Both the position numbers and the translations under genes were made by a program. Shown piece by piece: positions 1 through 11,700 of a stretch of 64,000 nt of DNA (its first letter is position 1; each line of letters opens with the position of its first letter). Under the pieces are notes generated by a model. The model saw nothing but the letters and a program-made list of their open reading frames with translations, was not told the origin of the DNA and ran no database searches. Source of the DNA: Falciphora oryzae (lineage: Eukaryota > Ascomycota > Sordariomycetes > Magnaporthales > Magnaporthaceae); assembly GCA_000733355.1 (NCBI GenBank), contig JNVV01000048.1:62001-126000 (forward strand). The letters are read 5' to 3'.

Positions 1-239
1 TACACGGAACAGGGTAAGGAAGTATTATTTGGATGGATCTTTGCGATTGTAAATATCGTCAATTGGTGATTGCGGTAAAATGCCGACAAAAAACGAGATT
101 TTCGCACCAAGGTGTCTCAAACCAGGTGATAAGGAAGTTGGGGGGGGGCTGTGATTGGGTGGATTGGGTGGGGCGGGGAGGGGTGGGGCGGAGTGACTCG
201 GGGGACTTCCGCCACACCTGGTCTGAGGCACTGAGACTA
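1..239 (-). mobile_element. Terminal part of a DNA transposon, body outside window
   Basis: This stretch is the reverse complement of the left end of the DNA transposon at 12416-18604, with differences that are almost all C/T transitions. The element end lies at 239 (it reads TGAGGCACTGAGACTA just before the flank), so the element extends leftwards past base 1. It carries a subterminal 13-bp inverted repeat (CACCTGG.. / ..CCAGGTG) around a G-rich tract at about 156-191. If the family makes 9-bp target duplications, the one here would be GCACGCACG at 240-248, but its partner is off the window. Confidence 0.85.
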
Positions 240-815
240 GCACGCACGCGCAAGATTTGCCAGAAAGCACGCGCCTCTGTTTGTTGCCACGCCGGGCTAT
301 ACTAAAGTATAGGTGGCATCGCACGCGCAGAATCTTCGCGCGGCTCTGTTTGCCAACCGTGAAGTGTACGGTACGCCCTGCGCCACGCTGCCAAGCCGCG
401 CAGCCTATCGTGTACAAAGAGCACACCGTGTTAGAACCAGGCCCTACAGCCCCCGAACTTTCTTTCTTTGGCCGGGCCTAGGAGGGGTCCCGGGGTCCCC
501 TCCGCCCACACCCGGCCTCATGCTTTTTCCGGCGCTTTGCCGGCCGACTGCTTTTACTACCACCAACAGCAGCGCTTACAGCGCGCCGGCGTTTATTCGC
601 CTTTTTGCCGATTGCCCGCTCACCAACAAGGAGCGCCGGAATGCGGCCCGAACTCCGTGTGCCTACGGGTTTACTTTGTTAGCCGCCTCGATAGCAACAT
701 GTAGCCTAGTGTCGAGCTTAGATAGCGCTAGCACGTTATATGCCCCCAAGGAGGCAGGGAATGGTAGATCCCGACTAGCTGACGTTAAATATACTTTCTC
801 TTTTTATTTAGCCAT
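240..815 (+). repeat. Dispersed repeat, copy 1
   Basis: This is the longest of three related copies (others at 36925-37320 and 57545-57730). Shared blocks include GCACGCACGCGCAAGAT, CGCGCGGCTCTGTTTGCC, TTTCTTTGGCCGGGCC, AAGGAGCGCCGGAATGCGGCC and, near the right end, GCCGCCTCGATAGCAACA and GACGTTAAATA. No protein motif or clear terminal repeat was found. It could be an old LTR, a MITE or a SINE-like unit. The DNA transposon at 1-239 appears to have inserted at its left edge. Confidence 0.6.
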
Positions 816-1574
816 TTGCCACGGCTATGGCCGGGGCAGCAACGGCGCGGGCGAACCGCCGCAAAGTCCTCCTTAGCAGCGGCATTTAGCGCGCTACTAA
901 CAGCCTTAACACGGCCAACAACACCCTCGCCGGCAACTAGGGGCGGATAGGGACCGCCTTAGGCACTAACCGCATCGTTTCCTCGCTCGACCGGACCAGC
1001 GCCGTGGGCCAGCGTGCCACGTACACGCGTGGGTCACGTCCGCTAAGCGCGCTGGTCGGCAGGTCTCCAACAGCCCCGGCGTCGCCAACGGGTACCCTGG
1101 CGTGTCGTGCGCCGGCGACGGGACCCTGGTCTTAACCCTGTTGGGCTTTAACGGCAAGGCCTTCACGAGCGTGGCCTTTAGCGTTGGCGGCGGCGGGCAG
1201 GTGTCGCCCGTGGGCGCCTCCCCGACCAGCGTCGGCGCCGGGACCTGTGTGCAGGCCTCGTTCCGCGCCTCGGGCGGCTGCCAGGCCGGCTGCAACGCCT
1301 CGGCGTCGTATACCAAATTTGTGCACAGGGGCCAAGACCACCCGCAACGGGCCAAAGCCACACCGCCGTCGGGGCCGCCGCCGGCGCCTGGGGCGGGGGG
1401 CGCAGGGGGTGCTCGGTAGGTTAAGGGGTCAGTTAGGCGTGGGTAGCATGATTTAAACTCGATAGAGCGGTGCAATTTTTAGGATTTGGCGGCACTGCCC
1501 GTGTAAATACAAGCACAGCCTTTGGGAGGAGCACAAACTGCCCTTATCCTTAATTGTCTACCCCCAGTTCCGCT
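816..1574. other. Gene-poor GC-rich stretch, no recognised gene
   Basis: A plus-strand open frame at 1102-1419 (about 105 codons, with GGCQAGCN-type Cys/Gly text) and opposing frames at 966-1475 exist. All frames are open here because the DNA is GC-rich. None shows a recognisable domain, a convincing start or splice signals, so no gene is called. Confidence 0.4.
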
Positions 1575-4149
1575 TCAAACCAACCACAGCGTCCTCTCCT
1601 CGGCTCCTCGAAACAACGCTTCGACACCGTTGCCAAAAAGCCTACCCGTACCGACGCGCTCGAAGCACTCGTCATCCCCAAATGCGGGAACTTCCTTGCG
1701 GGCCAGGTACAACACCTTGAATGAGGTCTGATATCCCCGCAGGTTACCAAAACCAAAGCCTCCGGGCGTCTTTGGCATGCTTTTAACGACGAAAGCGAAG
1801 AGATCTTCGGGCTGGCGGGGTTGTTGCTGTCTTTGATCCTCGCCACTTCCGGCGTTCTGCTCTTGCTGGCGCTGGCTAGGGTCTTCGGGGGGAGATTCCG
1901 GGTCGGGGTCCTGGTACTCTGGGTGCTCGAGTGAAGCCCAGCCGACGATGCTGTCCGGCTCCTCCACCGTGGTCACCCGCCGCCAGAGGCACCGCCCGAA
2001 ATTTGCGCTGTGGTCCGTAACGTTCGCGGCTATGCCGATGTCTTCCTCGCTCCGGAAAAAGTCGTGGACGAGCGCGGGCAGGAGCCGTCCGCGCAGGCGG
2101 AGCGCGAAGAACCGGGCGTAATTACCGTACTCGTCGAGCGCCGTGGATACCGCGTCCTCTGCGTCGCGCGCTTCGAACTGCGGCTCCCACTTGTGTGGAT
2201 CGACAGGTATTCTAATGGCTCTCAAGATGTCGCATTCCAACCTCTTAAGCTTCCGACTTGTGCGTAATTGCCCCTGCTTGTCGGACCACCGCACTCCCAT
2301 GCCTCTTCTCACCACCTGGCTTCCTTCTCCCTTATTTGGCGCCGACGAGGCACGCATTTCCATGGATGCCCACGACCACGTCGGGATGCCGGGCAACCGG
2401 GCGCGTCGACCCGTGATCGAAGGAAATTGCTCCCATAACAACGCCCTGGGCTCGGATCTCCACACTCCGCAAATATACCGGTGCGAAGCATCAAATCTCG
2501 GCCACTGGCCGGCGGTTTGCAGGGCCCGTATTGCCTCCCCGAACTCCTTTGCGACCCCGGCCAGGGCGACCAGCCGGTCCTGATCGATTAGTGAGATTTC
2601 CAGGCCAGAATATGTCTCTACGATGTTCTCCCATGCGGACACGATATTAGTGTATGTGTCCAAATCAAATACCGAGGACTTCAACGCGCGGTCCACGGTT
2701 TGTTGGTTGGTATTGCTTTCCGGAAGCTCCACAAAGCCACCGGCCAGCGTTTTTGTGCCCTCCGAGCACCAGACAAAGATGGAGCCGTGAGAAAACATCA
2801 GGAGGCGCCGGCTGAGCACCAACTCTTGGTATATCCAACCGCGCCGGAACAGCGGGCTTCGGATAACGTTCTCGCTATAGTCTCTGGTCAGGGACTTCTG
2901 TCCGACGCACTGCAGATAGAAATGTCCATTCTGGACGCCTTGTCGGCCCCGGTACGGGAGACGCGCCAGGCGCGCGATTTCCTGCGCCTGCAGGGGCCCG
3001 AAAAGTCCGCCTGTCTCGTGCCTCGCGGTAGCAGCTATGGTGAGCCAAGCGCCTTGGTAATAGTCGGCCATCTGGACGGACTCGGCAGCCCAGTCGTCTG
3101 CGTTGTCCTGGATGATGCACAGGGAGTCGATCCAGATGTACCGGATGCCCTGCGAGGCAGCGACGCGGGCGGCGTCGTAAAACAGGGGCGTCCCGCGACA
3201 CTTTTTTTTCTGGAGGGAATAGTTGGCGCTGGTCGTCCGCGTCGCCTCCGTCTCCTGGTCCCAACGGTGGCTAAAAGCGATGTATCTCCCGGACTGGCCT
3301 GCTGTTTCCCTCAGGACCAACTTCAGCTGGTCGGGGCGGCCATTCCAGTCGTCCGCAGAAACAGACAGAATCTCGACACACCTAGTCGGGAGCGGTACCG
3401 CCCCGGTACCGATTGGGTGGCGTCGCGACAGGGCAAGACTGCAATTGCGGTGGCTTTGCGTACACCTCTGGTGCCAAAGCGCCAGAGACTGTGCATGGTA
3501 CGGGGTCCACGAGTAGCTCCCCATCTCGATCCGGCCGACTATGTCCCTAGACAAATGCGCGGGCGTCCCTGCAGCGGACTGCGGATTAGCCCCTGTCATT
3601 GGCAGTATCATCTCTCTCGCGCGCTGTGCATCAAATGAAGCCTAGGGATCGTGGCATGTTACCTGGGTCGGCGGCGACATGGAGATGAATCTCGGGGCTG
3701 GCCCCCAGCCTGAGTATCTCGGCGCCTAGAACGACAGCCACAAATGCCCGCAGCTCGCATATTTGCAGCGCGTCCTGCTCTTGGTCACCGGTTTCCAGAT
3801 CTTCGGCAGCCGGATGCCGTACCGGATAGATATTTAGCCAAGGAGGCCACATCCACGAAAGCATAGACGTGACCCAAGTATCTGGGTAAAACAGCCTGTG
3901 CGGCGATTCCCCGGCGACATGGCGGGCGGCCATTTCCAGGAGGGAATTTTTCGTGCCATGGTCTAGCTCGGCAGCCTCGAGGTTCTGGAGCACGAGACTG
4001 CAGAAGGAGCAGCCAGATTTGGCGCTCTTGACAAATTCGACGAGGGGATAACCACGCAGCCTGAACGTGTCCCTCCTGAACGATTGGACGTCGAAGTTCT
4101 GGCACCGCGAGCAGAGCCTGGGGGCCATGTTTGCTGAGGATTTTCGCAT
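1575..4149 (-). CDS. HET-domain (heterokaryon incompatibility-type) protein
   Basis: This is a HET-domain protein of the kind that mediates allorecognition cell death in filamentous fungi. Two exons are inferred: 4149-3663 and 3592-1575, with a 70-bp GT-AG intron; the join keeps frame through Asp-Pro-Gly. The product is about 834 residues. The N-terminus has the LCSRCQNF..CSFC cysteine pairs common at the start of HET proteins. The HET core follows, with YIAFSHRW near residue 266 and GIRYIWIDSLCIIQD near 311, then a RGWIYQE segment. The C-terminus is Gln/Glu/Pro-rich. The start could instead be the ATG at 4128 (MAPRLCSRC). It is divergent from the membrane-protein gene at 4403. Trigger and partner cannot be read from sequence. 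Confidence 0.85.
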
Positions 4150-4402
4150 GGCGCACTTTGTGGACCGCAGCGCCCGAGCTGGGAGGTGGGTACGGCGGCG
4201 GCGGCGCAGCTTGTGGAGGAACGGCACAGCCGCACAACACAGCCTCACCTACGGGACAGGCTTCGTCGCGCGCGCGCACGTGCGCCGGAGTCAGCGTGGC
4301 CAGCCAACTTGGCACATCCCGTACAAATTGTCAGTTATTCTTCTTTTTCCAGCTCCTCACGGCCCTTCCGCTATCGGACATCGACACTTCAATCGAACCA
4401 TC
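4150..4402. promoter_or_regulatory. Shared intergenic region of two divergent genes
   Basis: About 250 bp separates the start codons of the minus-strand HET gene and the plus-strand membrane-protein gene, so both promoters must lie here or overlap the neighbouring transcripts. It includes pyrimidine-rich runs just upstream of 4403. No specific factor site can be named. Confidence 0.4.
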
Positions 4403-5735
4403 ATGGTTTTGGATATTATTGACAAGCCCCTTCGGCACCCAATTTTTAGTGTACTTTTTATGCTCGCCCTGGAGCTGTACGAAGTATCGCTTTCGATTGC
4501 CACCATTGCGATCACAGCAAGCGCGGGAGCATATGGTGTCTCCTCCTTCTACGCCGCACTGGTCCTCTTTATCGCCGCATTCTACGTGCCCACCATGGTG
4601 CTTTTCTGGAGGCAATCGCAAACTTATAAACGTCGAGTTTTGTTTCAAATTATAAGCATCGCCCATATCATTTTAAGCGTCGCGGCTATAACACATGCTA
4701 TCCTGCGGGGATATCCTTTAGGGGGTAACCTCCCCCAGCTACTTGTACTTTTAAGTTCCAGCGTTGCCCTTTTGTACGACCAATGGGTTTACCATTTATA
4801 CGTCCGCGTTACTCCCCCGGAACGCAAGTTGCCGAGACGTTACGAACCAGTGGTTGCAACTTCACAGCACGAGCCTAGAGGCTCGTCGTTCCAAGAAGCA
4901 ATGGCAGGAACTGAGGCCACGGTGGAATTAACCGATAACCACGGGTGTGGGTTTTTGGCAGCTTTGTTTGCCGAGCAGGACGATATGGCAGCGATATCGG
5001 GAAACGGCGGGCAAGGAAGGTTCCAAGTAAGTGTCTCACGGACCCCGATTCCATTCTCTCATCGGTATGCCCAAGTGTTTAACGCCACAACCCCGACCAC
5101 AACAACAGCAACAACAAGATCAGCCTGACATCGCGGCCAACGACCAGGGCAGCACGGACAGCTCGCTCCCCCTGTTTAGTAGCCCGATAAAGTACTGGTG
5201 CTCCCCGAACCGGCCTCGCCGCCAAGTTTGGCACTTGCGCATCCTCATTGCTTGTAATGTGGTCACATTCCCGTTAAGTGGCTTAACTGCTCTCGCGTCC
5301 ACGTATAAGTCGTCCTTTCACGGGTGAGTAAGGCGCCTCTTGGCAAATATGTGCAACTTGTTAATCCCGCATCAAAGATCTTGCTATTTCCAGATTCCGT
5401 TGGCATGGATATCCATGCTTTTCACATTTCTGGCCGTAGCGCTTATTTGGCGTCGCGGCTCGGCAGATCGCCGCCTCGGACCACATCTCAAGCTCGGTTC
5501 CGCCGTGCTTGCTGCTGCCTGGTCGTTTAGTGTTCTAACTCCCACTTTAGCTTTGTGTGGCTGTGTGGCCGTGGCTCCAACCTGGCGTGATGAGACTTTT
5601 TTAGTTTTAATATTCGGCGTATATCTGGATTTACTAGTTCTCCTACTCGGTTATGCCTTGTTTTCAGCCCCTTTATTCCAGCGCAGCGTGCCAGCATGTA
5701 ACATTTTGGAAGAATACAGGCACCCCACCTCCTAA
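4403..5735 (+). CDS. Polytopic membrane protein of unknown function (about 8 helices)
   Basis: Three exons are inferred: 4403-5026, 5076-5323 and 5378-5735, joined by GT-AG introns of 49 and 54 bp that keep a single frame of about 409 codons ending in TAA at 5733. The product shows about eight hydrophobic segments: four in exon 1 (for example LFMLALELYEVSLSIATIAI and LPQLLVLLSSSVALLYDQW), then a long hydrophilic loop holding the first intron, then four more in exons 2-3. There is no signal peptide beyond the first helix. I do not recognise the family. Two four-helix halves separated by a polar loop suggest an internal duplication. It shares a promoter region with the HET gene at 1575-4149. 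Confidence 0.6.
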
Positions 5736-6101
5736 AGGGCAGTGCCGCTATACGGAATGTTTGGTACAAGTTAGTCTTCCCACATGTCACACGGAAGAAC
5801 CCGTGGACCTAACTAGTCGGCATCACGAGTCGGCCTTACGGAGGTTCGGAGACCCGCATAGGCGGTCAACGGCCCCAAGGCCAAGCGGTGAAGGTTGGAA
5901 GGCAGTGTGAATCATGTACTCGATACTTCGCACGGATCACAAAGGGTCTATATAAACCCTGCCATCTCCTATGTTTTCCACGAGAGATTCCTTCTTCCTC
6001 AAGCATCTTTTGAGCCCATAGAAAGATTATCTGCAATCTAGAGATCCTTTCTCCAAGCCGTCTTTGACCCCTTGTTACACCACAATATTGATACAGCATT
6101 T
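5736..6101. other. Intergenic, no gene seen
   Basis: AT-richer DNA with a TATATAAA motif near 5950, between the membrane-protein gene and the left LTR. It could hold an older LTR remnant, but no paired copy is present in the window to show this. Confidence 0.35.
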
Positions 6102-6283
6102 TGTAATAAACCGGACTACGGGTTGGTCGCCGGTAGGGGTTATAGTGATGTTATTTTGGAAGATGAGGAGGAGGAAGAGAGGAACTATGAGGAAGGTTGT
6201 GAGGCTTTTATATATACACGAGTTGGCTTAGGGGCCACCCCTGAGCTACTATTTCCGTGCCCTAAGCACGGAACTATGACATA
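6102..6283 (-). repeat. 3' LTR of the chromovirus (182 bp)
   Basis: It matches 19650-19831 over exactly 182 bp with about ten differences, every one a C/T or G/A transition. The ends are TGTAATAAACC and, in the other copy, ..TATGACACA, fitting TG..CA. It contains TTTATATATACAC, a TATA-like element for sense transcription. Confidence 0.9.
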
Positions 6284-6674
6284 GCCGCCTCTTCCGGGCT
6301 CGGCCCCTTGGTTGCTCCGTGACTTTTTCGTTTTTGGTTTATTTTGATATCGCGGGTGGTCCGTTAGTTGGAGAGCTTCGTGCTATAGTGGGTGTTGCTC
6401 GATTCCAGGTTGGCTTCGGGGTGGGCGCTTGCGTTTTCCGTGGTTCGGTTTGGGCGTGCCTTCCTTTTTTGTTAGCGGGGGCGGTTCGTTTCCTTGTTGC
6501 CTCGTGGCTTTTGGCTGCTTCGCTCCTTCCTTTTTTTCGTTGTGTTTGCTTGCGTGATTCGCCTGGCTTTTTTGCGGTCCCGTTATTGCTTGTAAAGTTT
6601 TCCCTCCCCGCCGTCGTTTCGTTTCCTGTTTTTTTTTTTCCTAATTCCGGTTTCCCTCCACCTTCCTTTTTGGG

Positions 6675-7303
6675 TGTTATTAATATTGGGAGGTCAAATC
6701 GGGGATTTGCAGCGCAGTCACAGTGGCCAGCAGGGTCTCGGTTAGTTGGATTGGGCCCTGACAGGCGCTATAAATAGCGCTGTCGGGGCCCCAAGCTTAG
6801 TGGGGTGAATAGGCTTGTATTGCAGTTGAGGGGCGCCAACAATCGCTTCCCTCATATACCCACCGACATCGATCCCGCGGGTTCTCCGCCGTGGGGGCTT
6901 CCGGTGCCGCAAGCGATTTTCCGAAAAATTATTTTGTATGGGGTTTCCAAAAAATCGACCCACGACCACCAAACCCATCTCCGCGTTGAGCCTCCAATTC
7001 TGACTTGTGCAAATTGACTCCTGACCAATTCTGTGTAGGGTAGATGTGCAGGGTAGGCGAGTCAGTGCGACCCACAACGGCTGACTTGGGTGCTTAGGCA
7101 TCCTACAGGGGCCACAGGCCACCTTCAAGCTTTCAGTAAGCGCTATAGATGCTGTAAGCCACCCCCGGGTACGCTATAAGCCCTGCCCGCTACTCCTGTG
7201 CACAACCCCACAACAGTACAGGGTAGATAATCTAATAAGAGTAGTACATGGTAGGTTGGGCCTATGCACCCAACCTAAGCTAAATACATTAGTTCTTTTA
7301 ACA
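6675..7303. mobile_element. Putative solo LTR or small insertion inside the retrotransposon
   Basis: About 625 bp of normal-composition DNA interrupts the strongly TA-biased retroelement sequence. It is flanked by the direct repeat GGTGTTA (6673-6679 and 7304-7310). It begins TGTTATTAAT and ends TTTTAACA, which suits an LTR (TG..CA). It holds CTATAAATAG as a TATA-like box (near 6770) and a hairpin GGTTGGG..CCCAACC near 7255-7276. The exact target duplication is ambiguous. Confidence 0.45.
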
Positions 7304-7559
7304 GGTGTTAACCGACAATTTCCGTTTTCCGACCGTCGCGGTTTCGTTTTCGTTTTATTTCGTCGCTGTTTTTTTACGCGGTTGCTCCTTTTTTTAGCAT
7401 TTCCTTCCTTTTGTTCCGGCTCCTTTCCGGTGTTGACTTTTTTCCCGATTGGCGCGATCCTTACGATGTTTGCTGCCGCTGCCGCTCCTTTTCCGCCTCC
7501 CGGAGGCGGTGGCGACGATCCGTTTGGTTGTGTGAGTTTTTTCGCTCCCGTTTGTTGTC

Positions 7560-8410
7560 CGTGTTTAACCTATGGCGTGGTTTAGCATTAGCGCGATAAA
7601 GGCCGTCGCGCCGCCGATGCAATTAATTTAACGGGCGATTCGTCGGACGAGGAGCATGCGGCTCCCGTTCATTAAAAGTACGAATGTAACGCGTGTTTCG
7701 GCAAATCCAAAGTTATTGGAGTTGTGGTTTGCAAAAAGTACCGGTTTGGTTAGGTTTGTGACCGTTGCCGTCGTGGGAAAATGGCGGGCTGTAACATTTC
7801 CAATGCTGTTTACGTTTTAAGTCCCGCTTTGCGCCGTGCCCGACGCGACCTTTTCGCTTTAACGATTGGCGACCGTTACATTGCCAAACCTGGTGTCCTT
7901 TTCGGCAAAGGCTCGCGTTTTGTCCTTACCCGCAAGTACCTATTTGCTTACTAATATTGGTCGCGGTTTTTTGACAAAACCAATACGAATTTTAACTGTT
8001 AGTATGTCTAAAACGCCAACCTTGCGGGCGACGCTTTGGTTTTTAGCAACGCGGCTAGCATTCCTTTTCGTTGCGGCAATTAAAGCTAGTAGTTTATGGA
8101 TACGTTTGTTCGCGGTTTCGGTTTTATGCAAATAGCTGGCCCTTTTTTTTATATTTCGCGTAGCGGCGCCGTTAACCTTTTATAGCGAGCCTAAATGGAA
8201 GCGGAGCGTTACGCCGAAGCGCGTAACGCCCGGTTTATTAACGCTATTAATTAGGTGGCTGCTAACAACCGTATTTAATCCAGTGGCGATTTGGAGCGTC
8301 GTCGCTTTATTTACCGTTCCGAGTCGCGTCGTCGCTCGCTTTCGCCCTTTTTTCGTGCTGCTTGATACCGTAAAAAGCGTTATCGTCGTTAAGATATCTA
8401 TTATAGCGGT
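7560..8410 (+). pseudogene. Degenerate ORF antisense to the retrotransposon, Cys-containing
   Basis: Lying between the chromodomain end and the 3' LTR, the plus strand (antisense to pol) reads as a mostly open frame broken only by RIP-type TAA/TAG codons. It includes an acidic stretch (GDSSDEEHA), a cysteine segment with ..CNACFGK.. and ..CDRCRRGKMAGC.., and a basic Arg/Tyr/Ser-rich end. No family is recognised. It may be an accessory antisense gene of the element or a separate old insertion. Confidence 0.35.
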
Positions 8411-8756
8411 AGCAGTTTTTTTTCCCGTTAGTTCCGTTCCTTTTTTATGTTTAAGGAAAAAACGTTTGCCGATGATGGTGGTAAAGGTGGAAATTAGTTT
8501 CGGCTTTTTTTCGTATCCTGTGTGCGGGGTTTTTGGTTCGGGGTTGGGTGTTAAACGTGGTGGCAGTTTGTTGTGCTGGGTTTTTATTTTTCGTTAAGGT
8601 AGGGGGTCGTGCTGTTCCGCGTTTTAAGCGGCTATTTCCGTTCGTTTGCCGGCTTTCTTTTAGTTCGAGGTAATATAGCTTTCGTAATACGTCCTTTTTT
8701 GTTTTTAAATTGCGGCGGTTTGTTTTTTTTTGCTTTATAATTTGGGGCCGTTGTAG

Positions 8757-11700
8757 GTGTGTGTATTCCCTTATTGGGTTTTAAATTCCTTTATCGCTAC
8801 TATATTTTTAACTTTTTCTAATAGTTCCTACGTTATTTTATCGTATCCTACCCATTTTATTAATGCTTGTTTTTTCCCCCGTTTTTTGGCGTTTTTTATA
8901 GTTAGGATTTTTTTTACAAGCCATTTTTCGTGGAGTTCGCTATCCTCCGGTAATGGGATTAAAATAGGTTTTAAACGTATGTTTGTGTTCGTTTGTAACG
9001 GGAACGGGTCGTTTGCTACCCGTTTTATTAGTTCGACGTGGAAATTAAAATGGATGCCTTTGGGTACATTTAGCGTAATATTAAAAGGATTAAAGACCGC
9101 AATTATTTCGAACTTATCCGCTACCTAATTTAGCTTTTTGCTAAGCCGGTTTGTTTTAATATTACGGAAGGATAGCTATATTTTATCGCCTATTTTGTAT
9201 TTTTCGGCTGGGCGGCGGAACCTATTAGTTTGTAACTTTTGTTGTTATTATACAAATGCCGCAGTTATAATGGCTAATTCCAATCCTTCCCGTAAGTAAG
9301 TTAGAAAAGCGGAAGCACGCCTTTTTTTATTTGCTTTAAGTGCGTTATTTGGCGGTAGGTGTATTGGAATTGGGTTAATGTCGAAACCTAATAGTAAGCG
9401 GTTGGGGCTGTATCCCGTAATAATTAAGTCCTTATTATTAAGCGCGAGCTGGCAGGCGTCGAGGTGTTGCGACCAGTTGGTTTATGCGAAGGTAATAAAG
9501 CAGCGCAAATAGTGTTGGACTTTTTGGTTCGCTTTTTTTGTGCCCCCGTTTGTTTCCGGGTGAAAAAAGGTAAAAAGCAGCTGTTAAATTTGTATTTAGA
9601 AGCATAATTCCGTTTAAAATTCTTTTACCCAATTCGAGCCCTTATTGGAAATAATGCTGTCCGGAAAGCTACGGAATCGCTATTATGCTAATCGGAACCG
9701 TGCTGCGTATTTTTTCGCTCCTATAAAATGCATGGTTTCGAACTGGATGTATTTCGATAGCTTATCGGTAATAACTATTAAATATTCCGGCCCCCTTTTG
9801 GTCGCGGGAAATTTTGTTATAAAATTTATTAAAATGTTTTTCCAAAACTGGTCCGGTACCGGGAGGGGGCGTAGTAGCCCCTATTTGTGCCGTCGAAACG
9901 GGCGGGATTTGCGGCAAATGTCGCAATTGCGGATAAACTAAACCATATCCCGTAATATCCCGTCCTAATGGTAATTGCGGTATAAAACGGCGAATGTGTT
10001 ATTCCGTCCCGTATGGCTTACGATTGGGGAAGCGTGCATTTTTTACGTTAAAATGGTCGTTAATAGCTTTTAAATTGGAAGCTATAATCGTTTTTTGTAT
10101 TGGAGCGCTTTTTATGCATTAATGTTACAATCCGCTATTTGTGTTTTAGTATTAGCCTTTAGGGGGAAATTGCGCGCGTTTTGTTAAACCGTTGCAAATT
10201 TCCGCTTATATATTTCGTCGTAGCGTAATGCTTTATCCTATAGTTCCGCTAATATTTGTTCGCGGAAAACAGTAGCTCCCGTTAAAAGGGCCGTGGTGTG
10301 GTCGTGGTTTGCTTTTCGTGGTTAAGTTAAATTTGGCAATAGGGGCTTTTTCGTAGCTAGCGTGGCTTTGTTGCTGGACCATTCCGGGGGTTGGTCGGTT
10401 ATCGATACGGAGTTAATATAAACTTCCGTAGGCGCTATACGTTAAATGGGTTGTACCGGTTGTAGTAATGTCGCTTTGCGTGCGCTTTTTTTTTCGTTTT
10501 GTTCCTTTCGGGATAGCGCGTCCGGTAGTACCGCGTGCTTCCCCGGTCGGTATTGCAAGTTGTAATTGAATTTAACTAATGTTTTTGCTTAACGCATTTG
10601 TTTTTCGGTTACTTTTTAAAGCTTCGAAAAATATTCCAAAGTTTTATAGTCTGTAAAAATTAGAAACGGCTTAAATACGCTTTAGAATTTTGCGTTCCAA
10701 GCTTTTAAATACTTTACTACCGCGAAAAGCTTTTTATCGTGGATAGTATAATTGCGTTAAGCGTCGTTTAGTTTGGCGGAATGGTAAGCGATTGGCCGCT
10801 ATAAGCCATTTTTTTTATTGGGATAAGTAGCTTTTTAAAACCGTCCCGGAATAGTTTGTTTCCAATTTTATATCCCGTTTTGGGTCCTATTGTGCTAGTA
10901 CCGGTGTTTATATAAAAGTTAGTTTAAACCGTTTGAAAATTTCGTTAATTTCGGAATCCTACCGGTACGGGGTTCCTTTTTTGGTTAAAGCTTACAATGG
11001 TGCCGCTAGTTTTAAATATTTGTTAATAAATTTTCGGTAAAAGTTGGCGAACCCTAAGAACCCGCGGAGCCCTTTAAGTTTTTTTGGTGCTTTTTAATCG
11101 CGGATGGCGCGGATTTTTTCCGGGTCGGTTTGGACCCTTTTTCCCGTTTTAACGATAAACCCTAAGTATTTTATTTTTTGCATAGCGAAATCGCTTTTTT
11201 CCAGGTCCAAATTTAATCCGGCGTTTTTTAACCGGCGGAAAACCATTTTTACCTTTTCCCAATGGTTTTTACGGGACCCCGAAAAAAAAATAAGTACGTC
11301 GTTTAAATAAACCGATACGAAATCGTCGAAAATATCGCTTAAAACACCGTTAATGTAGCGTTAAAAGGTTATTAGGGCTTTTGCTAACCTAAATAAGCAA
11401 ATTAGCTATTTGAATAACTCGAACCGAGTTCGGAATGCTATTAGGTGCTCGTTACTTTATGCCATCCTAATTTTATAAAAAGCGGTTCGGACGTTTATTT
11501 TGGTAAACCATTTCGCTTTTAATAAGGAACGGAGTGTTTTTTTTTAATTTAATGTAATGGTTTAAATTCCCCCGGTATGGAGGCAAACCTAACGTTTTAG
11601 TTTTATCGAAAAGGTCGGCGAATTCCGCTAGTTTTTTAAGCAATTTGGGTTTTGGTCGTTTTAGGGAAGGTGTTTCGGCTGTAAATTAAAAGATTCGTAT

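Noticed and set aside
1102..1419. Possible small Cys/Gly-rich secreted protein
   Set aside because: No signal peptide, no splice support, and every frame is open across this GC-rich stretch.
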